This document shows positions 1 to 4,477 of a stretch of DNA of 7,055 bases, piece after piece. The notes under the pieces were generated by a model. It searched no databases. It was not told the DNA's origin and was given only the letters and a program-made list of their open reading frames with translations. Positions within the stretch are counted from its first letter, which is position 1; every line of letters starts with the position of its first letter. The stretch lies in NCBI GenBank assembly GCA_016707115.1, contig JADJIH010000016.1:1-7055 (forward strand). Reading direction: 5' to 3'. This stretch comes from Ignavibacteriales bacterium. Its GTDB lineage: Bacteria > Bacteroidota > Ignavibacteria > Ignavibacteriales > Ignavibacteriaceae. Position numbers and translations under genes: made by a program.

Positions 1-582
1 GATAACAAAAACTATTATGTAAATGAACACGCAATTGTTGATGATAATGTTGAGATTGGCGAAGGAACTAAAGTCTGGCACTTCTCGCATATACAAAGCG
101 GAAGCAAGATTGGGAAGAAATGTGTTTTCGGGCAGAATGTTAATGTTGGAAACAACGTTTCAATTGGAGATTTCTGTAAAGTACAGAATAATGTTTCAAT
201 CTATGAAGGAGTTACTTTAGAAGATTATGTATTCTGCGGACCTTCAATGGTCTTCACAAATATACTCGATCCAAAATGCAAATATCCGCAGGTTGGAGCA
301 CAGTTCTATATTAAAACTTTAGTAAAAGAAGGCGCTTCAATAGGAGCAAATGCCACAATAGTTTGCGGACATACGTTAGGAAAGCACTGTATGATAGGAG
401 CTGGTACGGTAGTTACCAAGGATGTTCCTGACTATGCATTAGTTATAGGTACACCAGGCAGAGTTGTTGGATGGGTGTCAGAAGCAGGAAAAAAACTTAA
501 GTTTGATGCTGAGGGAAAAGCATTCTGTGAAAAATCAGGTAAGAACTATTTACTTAAAGATGGTGTAGTAACTAGTGATTAG
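1..582 (+). CDS. wbpD: UDP-2-acetamido-3-amino-2,3-dideoxy-glucuronate N-acetyltransferase (WbpD/WlbB type), 5' partial
   Basis: Frame 1 is open from the window edge to TAG at 580-582, giving 193 residues. Family members are about this long and start just before a Y-x-x-H-x-x-A-I-V-D-D-like segment, seen here at residues 5-15, so only a few codons should be missing. Residues 12-150 are imperfect hexapeptide repeats (for example IGEGTK, IGKKC, IGANAT, IGAGTV), the signature of a left-handed beta-helix acyltransferase that works as a trimer. Family-specific landmarks are VWHFSHI (25-31), CGPSMVFTN (79-87) and the tail C-x-x-SG-x-x-Y-x-L. Asn87 probably matches the active-site Asn described for WlbB/WbpD, though I cannot align it exactly. 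Known family role: acetyl-CoA-dependent acetylation of the 3-amino group of UDP-GlcNAc3NA in the cytoplasm, a step toward diacetylated aminouronic acids in O-antigen or capsule. No WbpA, WbpB or WbpE partner is visible; these may lie upstream. Another 3-amino-sugar acetyltransferase of the same fold is possible. Confidence 0.88.
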   Translation, partial: DNKNYYVNEHAIVDDNVEIGEGTKVWHFSHIQSGSKIGKKCVFGQNVNVGNNVSIGDFCKVQNNVSIYEGVTLEDYVFCGPSMVFTNILDPKCKYPQVGAQFYIKTLVKEGASIGANATIVCGHTLGKHCMIGAGTVVTKDVPDYALVIGTPGRVVGWVSEAGKKLKFDAEGKAFCEKSGKNYLLKDGVVTSD

Positions 583-1095
583 TAAGTTTTATTAGTGAGT
601 AGTGAAAAATTTTTTAATAGTGACTTCTTTAACTCATTTTATTTAATACATTTAAATAGATCTTCTTTATAAAGGTTTGAGTATACATATAACTACTCAG
701 ACCTTTTTTATTATATCACATTCCCGGATCAACTTTAAGAATAAAACAGCAAAATGAATACATTAAGAGGATGCGTATCTAAATTATTTGACATACCATT
801 ATTGATTTGAATTCCAGATTACTAGGACAACGCAAATCAAAACTCTTTATATAAGCACACTCATCTTCAACAGGTGTAAATATTCTTATCCCTACGTCAC
901 TTTTTTGTAAATAAAAACACTATTCTAGTTATAAAATCTTAATTAATTCTATTTATTCAATACACAGTTCTTTCCTGTAAATAGATAATTAATGACCTTT
1001 AAGATAAATCTTAACAAATACTAAACTCAGTTTTATCCTAAATCATTAAACATGCCAATCGGCGACCAGTTTTCAATAACTATATATAACTAAAT
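583..1095. other. Non-coding gap between acetyltransferase and first paralog
   Basis: Apart from the terminator at 671-712, I see no gene here. The first 40 bases are built from short words of the AGTGATTAG/GTGAGTAGTG type that continue from the end of the upstream gene. The minus strand has a 46-codon open stretch (782-919) without a usable start. A small perfect palindrome-like element, AAGAT-AA-ATCTT, lies at about 1001-1012. I found no TAnnTTTG-type box or strong sigma-70 promoter directly before the start at 1096, so the promoter of the next gene is not identified. The stretch is strongly AT-rich, with stops in all frames. Confidence 0.6.
671..712 (+). terminator. Rho-independent terminator after the acetyltransferase gene
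   Basis: Arms 671-683 (AAAGGTTTGAGTA) and 694-706 (TACTCAGACCTTT) form a 13-bp stem with one G-T wobble and a 10-base loop. A run of six T overlaps the distal arm (704-709) and is followed by more A/T. It lies 88 bases past the stop codon, so it should end the polysaccharide-precursor transcript and separate it from the downstream paralogs. The stem is almost symmetric, with A's on the left and T's on the right, so it could also work for transcripts from the other side, but no leftward gene is seen. Confidence 0.85.
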
Positions 1096-2247
1096 ATGAA
1101 AAAGAAAATCACATTACTATACCTGTTATTCTTATTAATTTTTGCTATCAGCAGCTTTGCCCAGGAAGAGGAAGAGAGGATTTTATATTATCAGATGGAA
1201 CCGCTTGATGACAGTTTGTTTATTCAAATTCAGGAAAGCCTACTTATAGATCCACCTGATCCAAAAGCTGAAATTGTAGTAGATGTACGAGATAATACAA
1301 ATCAAACAATTTCTGTTAGAGGATCACTCTATCCCCTCCTTGCATTGAATGAGGAAATAAGGGGCAGAATTCTTATGTATCCATTTAAGCTAAACTTAAC
1401 AGAGACAATCAATTACGGTAGTTTATTTACACGAGTTATAGATAAACTTAGATTTAATAAAATCGTTAATCCTCCCAGTGTATTTCAGATATCACCTACC
1501 CTGGGATATATAAATCCATTTTTCCAGTTTATGGGTGGTGAGAGATTCGGGTTTGCATTAAAAAAGGATATCGGTTTTTCATTCGGAATAGGTACCCCAT
1601 TTTCGGGAGCACTTGAGACAAACTATTATGAAGTTAACTTTCATATACTGGGATTCCGTGCAGGATTAATTAGCAATGATGATACATTTATTGAAAACAA
1701 ATTTGAAAACAATCATAACAATATATATTTCGGCAAATCGTACCAGATTAATTATGTTGTACCGTTCGGTAACTTTTTTGAGTTCGGCTATTTCAAAACT
1801 CTAAGCGAATTTGATTCCTCTAGAATTCTTAAATACAGCCCGGAAAGCAACATTGCAGTTTTGCCTGATGGAAGTATTTTGGATCCTTATCTAGTAGAGG
1901 GCGAATTTTACAATTGGGAAATACGTTATCCCGTAAAGATCCTCGAATCTACTAGAAGCAAATTCTATATAGCAAAATTTCTGAACGAAATCCACATCGG
2001 CTATACAGGCCGTGAATTAAGTTTAGCAGGCAGTGTATTTGATTTAAGGTTTGATGCCTTGGTACATAGCAGAGAACGTGAACCACAGTATGTTTGTGAT
2101 ATACTGGTTCAGAAGATTTTTGATTACTGGGGATTTGCAGCTATTGCTGCAGGACCGAGTGTTATTTTTGGAACGTTAAATAATGGCAAGCCCGGTTTTA
2201 CTTCATTCTTTGTAAATGTAAGATTAAAGATTGGATCATCACTTTAA
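1096..2247 (+). CDS. Exported protein of unknown function, predicted outer-membrane beta-barrel (paralog 1)
   Basis: 383 residues; I do not recognise the family. Residues 1-22 form a signal peptide: KKK, a long hydrophobic core, and a likely signal peptidase I cut at SFA|QEE. There is no lipobox Cys. The mature protein starts acidic, then has the motif LYYQMEPLDDS (30-40), a DPPDPKAEIVVD segment (52-63) and a polar N-terminal region to about 125. From about 128 to the end it is a series of short alternating strands rich in Gly and aromatic residues (for example the stretches around 134-145, 159-171 and 178-191, then VPFGNFFEFGY, YNWEIRYPVK, AGSVFDLRFD and VNVRLKIG), as in an 8-10 strand outer-membrane barrel. 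It ends in Leu rather than the usual Phe/Trp. NNHNN (205-209) marks a conserved spot inside a variable loop. The start is the first ATG before the signal peptide; no Shine-Dalgarno is seen. The next gene is its paralog. Function is not inferred beyond the cell envelope. Confidence 0.85.
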   Translation: MKKKITLLYLLFLLIFAISSFAQEEEERILYYQMEPLDDSLFIQIQESLLIDPPDPKAEIVVDVRDNTNQTISVRGSLYPLLALNEEIRGRILMYPFKLNLTETINYGSLFTRVIDKLRFNKIVNPPSVFQISPTLGYINPFFQFMGGERFGFALKKDIGFSFGIGTPFSGALETNYYEVNFHILGFRAGLISNDDTFIENKFENNHNNIYFGKSYQINYVVPFGNFFEFGYFKTLSEFDSSRILKYSPESNIAVLPDGSILDPYLVEGEFYNWEIRYPVKILESTRSKFYIAKFLNEIHIGYTGRELSLAGSVFDLRFDALVHSREREPQYVCDILVQKIFDYWGFAAIAAGPSVIFGTLNNGKPGFTSFFVNVRLKIGSSL

Positions 2248-2265
2248 TGTTGAATTCATAAATTG

Positions 2266-2308
2266 ACTATACTGATACTTTTTACCCTATATAGTTCATA
2301 AGTATAGT
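2266..2308 (+). terminator. Weak AT-rich inverted repeat after paralog 1, possible terminator
   Basis: ACTATACT (2266-2273) and AGTATAGT (2301-2308) are perfect complements around a 27-base loop. A competing shorter pair, ATACTT/AAGTAT, lies at 2275-2280 and 2300-2305. The stem has little GC and is followed only by TACTTTTAAC, so it is a poor intrinsic terminator. It is listed because it lies 18 bases after the stop and is the only hairpin there. It could instead be a transcript-end stabilising structure or chance in AT-rich DNA. Confidence 0.25.
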
Positions 2309-2316
2309 AGTACTTT

Positions 2317-2324
2317 TAACTTTG
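2317..2324 (+). promoter_or_regulatory. Candidate Bacteroidota-type promoter box, distal
   Basis: TAACTTTG matches the TAnnTTTG -7 element known for the Bacteroidota primary sigma factor. No clear -33 TTTG or TTG is seen at the usual distance. If used, it gives a leader of about 170 bases before the start at 2501, containing the inverted repeat at 2402-2458. The same eight bases recur at 2463-2470. Confidence 0.35.
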
Positions 2325-2401
2325 TTAATCTCATTACTAATCACTAATATCCAGCAAGTAACTTGACAAATAGTAGAAGTATTTTAAAAATAGTTGTAAA
2401 T

Positions 2402-2458
2402 ATTACCAGACCGTTTGATGCAAAAGGAAAAAATAAATGCTTTTTTCGGTCTGATAAT
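2402..2458. repeat. Inverted repeat upstream of paralog 2
   Basis: The left arm ATTA-C-CAGACCG (2402-2413) and right arm CGGTCTG-A-TAAT (2447-2458) pair at 11 of 12 positions, with a perfect GC-containing 7-bp core (2407-2413 with 2447-2453). The 33-base interior is A-rich, with possible inner pairing of GCA with TGC. No T-run follows, so it is not a standard terminator. It sits four bases before the proximal TAACTTTG box and downstream of the distal one, which fits either a protein-binding operator or a leader hairpin; the sequence alone does not decide. Confidence 0.55.
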
Positions 2459-2462
2459 TGTT

Positions 2463-2470
2463 TAACTTTG
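2463..2470 (+). promoter_or_regulatory. Candidate Bacteroidota-type promoter box, proximal
   Basis: A second TAACTTTG, identical to the one at 2317-2324, stands 30 bases before the ATG at 2501. That is a suitable distance for a short leader of about 20-25 bases. The upstream -33 position falls in the T-run of the inverted repeat (about 2441-2446), which is only a weak match. This is the best promoter candidate in the window. Confidence 0.45.
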
Positions 2471-2500
2471 TAACAATCAAAAACAATCCGAATCTGAAAA

Positions 2501-3673
2501 ATGAAAATAAAAAAAATAGCTCCTTTGTTATTCTTTACACTTATTCTATTCAACTCAAATATTATATTCGCTCAGGAAGAAACTGAACCGGTTTTATATT
2601 ATCAGATGGAACCGCTTGATGACAGTCTTTTTATAAAAATTCAGGAAGAATTGTTTATCGATCCGCCTGATCCGAAAGCTGAAATAGTAGTTGATTTAAG
2701 AAATGCCACAGATCAGACAATTTCTGTTAAAGGAAGCTTATATCCTTTACTTGCGCTAAAGCCTGAAATACGTGCTAAAATAACAACTTATCCATTTAAG
2801 CTTAATTTAGAAGAGACAATAAATTACGGTAGTCTATTTACAAGAGTTATTGATAAATTAAGGTTTAATAATATATTAAATCCACCAACAGTTTTCCAGA
2901 TATCTCCTACATTGGGTTATATAAATCCTTATATCCAGATTATGGGCGGGGAAAGATTTGGAATACCACTAAAGAAAGATATTGGAATTTCAATAGGATT
3001 CGGAACTCCTTACTCTGGCGCACTTGAGACAAATTATGCTGAAGTTAGTTTTCATATACTTGGTGTTAAAGCAGGTATTTTTACTTCAGTGGATGCTATG
3101 ACTGAACTTAAAAGTTCAAATAATCACAATAATTTATTCGTAACTAATGGTCTTCAAATGTCTTATACCATCCCATTTGGTAACTTCTTTGAAATAGGAT
3201 ATTTAAGCGCACCGGATGAATTTAACAAATCCTTGATAGACAGATACACAAAAAATACAGTTAATAAGGACAACATTGTTCTTAATCCCGACAGCACAAT
3301 CAAATTTCAACCTTATCTTTTAACAGGCGGTTATTTGAACTGGGAGCTCAGATATCCTGTTAAATTTATGGGAGCACTGAGGAGCAAGTTTTACGTAGCT
3401 GATTTTATTGATGAAATGCATGCCGGTTTTATGGGAAGAGAAATGACACTTGGCGGAAGCGTTTTTGACTTAAGAATGGATTACATGTTCAACAGTCCTG
3501 TTAGACCAAATCAATTTGTAATTGATATAAGTGTTCAGAAGATATTTGATTACTGGGCTTATAGTACAATTTCAATAGGACCCAGTGCAATAGTTGGTAA
3601 GTTGGCAAGCGGAAGCATAGGTTTAACTTCAATATTTATGAATTTAAGAGTAAAGATCGGAAGTTCGCTTTAA
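2501..3673 (+). CDS. Exported protein of unknown function, predicted outer-membrane beta-barrel (paralog 2)
   Basis: 390 residues, a tandem paralog of the gene at 1096-2247; the family is not recognised. The signal peptide covers residues 1-24, with a likely cut at IFA|QEE and no lipobox. LYYQMEPLDDS (32-42), the DPPDPKAEIVVD segment, FTRVIDKLRFN, SPTLGYINP, SGALETNY, NNHNN, PFGNFFE, GSVFDLR, VQKIFDYW and the end KIGSSL are shared with paralog 1. The protein is seven residues longer, mostly from changes in one loop around residues 245-275 and two extra residues in the signal region. Strand-rich, aromatic-flanked segments with short polar loops in the last two thirds suggest a beta-barrel in the outer membrane. 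The start is the first ATG, preceded by TAACTTTG at 2463-2470; no Shine-Dalgarno is evident. The 253-base gap from paralog 1, with its own promoter candidates, suggests separate regulation of the two copies. A role in surface polysaccharide work is inferred only from neighbours. Confidence 0.85.
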   Translation: MKIKKIAPLLFFTLILFNSNIIFAQEETEPVLYYQMEPLDDSLFIKIQEELFIDPPDPKAEIVVDLRNATDQTISVKGSLYPLLALKPEIRAKITTYPFKLNLEETINYGSLFTRVIDKLRFNNILNPPTVFQISPTLGYINPYIQIMGGERFGIPLKKDIGISIGFGTPYSGALETNYAEVSFHILGVKAGIFTSVDAMTELKSSNNHNNLFVTNGLQMSYTIPFGNFFEIGYLSAPDEFNKSLIDRYTKNTVNKDNIVLNPDSTIKFQPYLLTGGYLNWELRYPVKFMGALRSKFYVADFIDEMHAGFMGREMTLGGSVFDLRMDYMFNSPVRPNQFVIDISVQKIFDYWAYSTISIGPSAIVGKLASGSIGLTSIFMNLRVKIGSSL

Positions 3674-3702
3674 TTGAGAGACGAAAGACGTAAGAAGATA
3701 GA

Positions 3703-3781
3703 CTTCAATAGACAATATTCAGCAGGCAATAACCAAAATACAATAAATGTTTAATCCGCTGCGGTCGATCAATTTTCGATT
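3703..3781. repeat. Dispersed intergenic repeat, copy 1
   Basis: 79 bases, nearly the same as copy 3 (about five substitutions and one deleted base). A 38-base block is identical in the two (3727-3764 and 4057-4094). The element includes the small hairpin word CCGCTGCGG (3756-3764) and ends with a CGATCAATTTTCG-like segment. AGACGAAA lies 16 bases to its left, as also found just left of copy 2, so the unit may be longer. Confidence 0.8.
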
Positions 3782-3900
3782 CTTAGAAATGGCGGAATCA
3801 AAAAAATTGGTAGATAGTGATTTGTTATTATTGCTTCATTCTTAGTGTTTTGGTATTGGTTGGAATTATTATTGGATGAAGTAGGACGGGAGACGAAAAT

Positions 3901-3962
3901 CTTGAATAGACAAAATGCAGTAGGCAATAGCCAAACCGAAGTAAATGTTTAATCCATTGCGG
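3901..3962. repeat. Dispersed intergenic repeat, copy 2 (diverged)
   Basis: 62 bases align without gaps to 3703-3764 with 12 differences by hand count (about 81% identity). The 3' part (CGATCAATTTTC) present in copies 1 and 3 is missing: after TGCGG the sequence turns to GGTGAGTC. This is the most decayed copy, with CCGCTGCGG changed to CCATTGCGG, so the hairpin word is lost. Confidence 0.75.
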
Positions 3963-4033
3963 GGTGAGTCGTTAGGAAGAGTGAGTCTTCAGTCGGCAGT
4001 CCCGATAGAATCGGAATGTCCCAAAACCTCCAT

Positions 4034-4111
4034 CTTCAATAAACAATATTCAGTAACAATAACCAAAATACAATAAATGTTTAATCCGCTGCGGCCGATC
4101 AATTTTCAATT
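4034..4111. repeat. Dispersed intergenic repeat, copy 3
   Basis: 78 bases matching copy 1, including the exact 38-base block at 4057-4094 and the trailing CGATCAATTTTC segment. It keeps the CCGCTGCGG hairpin word. It is in the same orientation as the other two copies, with unequal gaps of about 120 and 70 bases between copies. Confidence 0.8.
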
Positions 4112-4194
4112 TTATGAAGTGAGAAAAATGACTGATATTAGTAAGCAATTTTTAACCTGCCATTACCCTGCCTAAGAAGATTTAAAGAATACTT

Positions 4195-4216
4195 GATGCT
4201 GGATGCGGGATGATGG
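4195..4216. repeat. GGATGC word cluster
   Basis: GATGC-TGGATGC-GGGATGA-TGG is a degenerate run of GGATG words. A related cluster, GGATAC-A-GGATGCGAG-TTGCT-GGATAC, occurs at 4341-4368. Both flank the 7-bp tandem repeat and seem to belong to the same decayed short-repeat material. Confidence 0.45.
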
Positions 4217-4255
4217 TTAGAGCGGAAAGACAGCCGCTGGGTAATATTTAAATTT

Positions 4256-4283
4256 TCAATGCTCAATGTTGAATGTTCAATGA
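4256..4283. repeat. Four-unit 7-bp tandem repeat
   Basis: Units TCAATGC, TCAATGT, TGAATGT and TCAATGA follow one another exactly every seven bases, differing at one or two positions. Such TCAATGT/TGAATGT runs read as Asn-Val/Met-Leu-rich spurious peptides when translated. I read this as an intergenic microsatellite-like array, not a gene. Confidence 0.7.
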
Positions 4284-4477
4284 TAGATGAAGATGGGGAT
4301 GAAAAATATAAAAATTCAAAAATTAAAAGATTGAAAGATTGGGATACAGGATGCGAGTTGCTGGATACTAATCTCTTTTTATCAATTTGGACAATAAAGC
4401 TAATTTTTAATCAATTTTTTTTTAATTTAGAGCAGCAAAAGCAATATACTTTATAATCTAATTTATTCGGATGGTTT

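Larger units (their letters stand above)
3674..4477. other. Repeat-rich non-coding gap before the SLBB gene
   Basis: No convincing gene lies in these 804 bases. They hold three copies of a dispersed repeat (3703-3781, 3901-3962, 4034-4111), a 7-bp tandem repeat (4256-4283), GGATGC/GGATAC word clusters (4195-4216, 4341-4368), and small hairpins such as CCGAT-AGA-ATCGG (4002-4014) and AGCGG/CCGCT near 4221-4238. The words AGACGAAA occur at 3679-3686 and again at 3891-3898, just left of repeat copies 1 and 2. I see no clear terminator after the gene ending at 3673. TATAAT at 4452-4457 could be a -10 box for the SLBB gene, but in such AT-rich DNA it has little weight and no -35 accompanies it. 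Confidence 0.65.

Noticed and set aside
23..220. Open frame on the + strand in another frame
   Set aside because: It overlaps the acetyltransferase, whose hexapeptide pattern is unmistakable in frame 1.
788..793. TTGACA as a -35 box
   Set aside because: No -10 hexamer stands at a suitable spacing and the next gene starts 300 bases away.
782..919. 46-codon open stretch on the minus strand that looks mildly protein-like (VGIRIFTPVEDE)
   Set aside because: It has no usable start codon, is bounded by stops at both ends and has no recognisable family; it could be a gene remnant but I cannot support that.
2344..2553. 69-codon minus-strand open frame
   Set aside because: It covers the promoter region and signal-peptide codons of paralog 2; its hydrophobic content is the complement of AT-rich DNA.
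3703..4111. CRISPR-like array from three repeat copies
   Set aside because: Copies differ in length and sequence and have unequal gaps of about 120 and 70 bases, and no cas gene is near.
4259..4456. 65-codon open frame on the + strand
   Set aside because: Its first part translates the 7-bp tandem repeat (MLNVECSM) and the rest is low-complexity intergenic DNA; no domain or start signal supports it.
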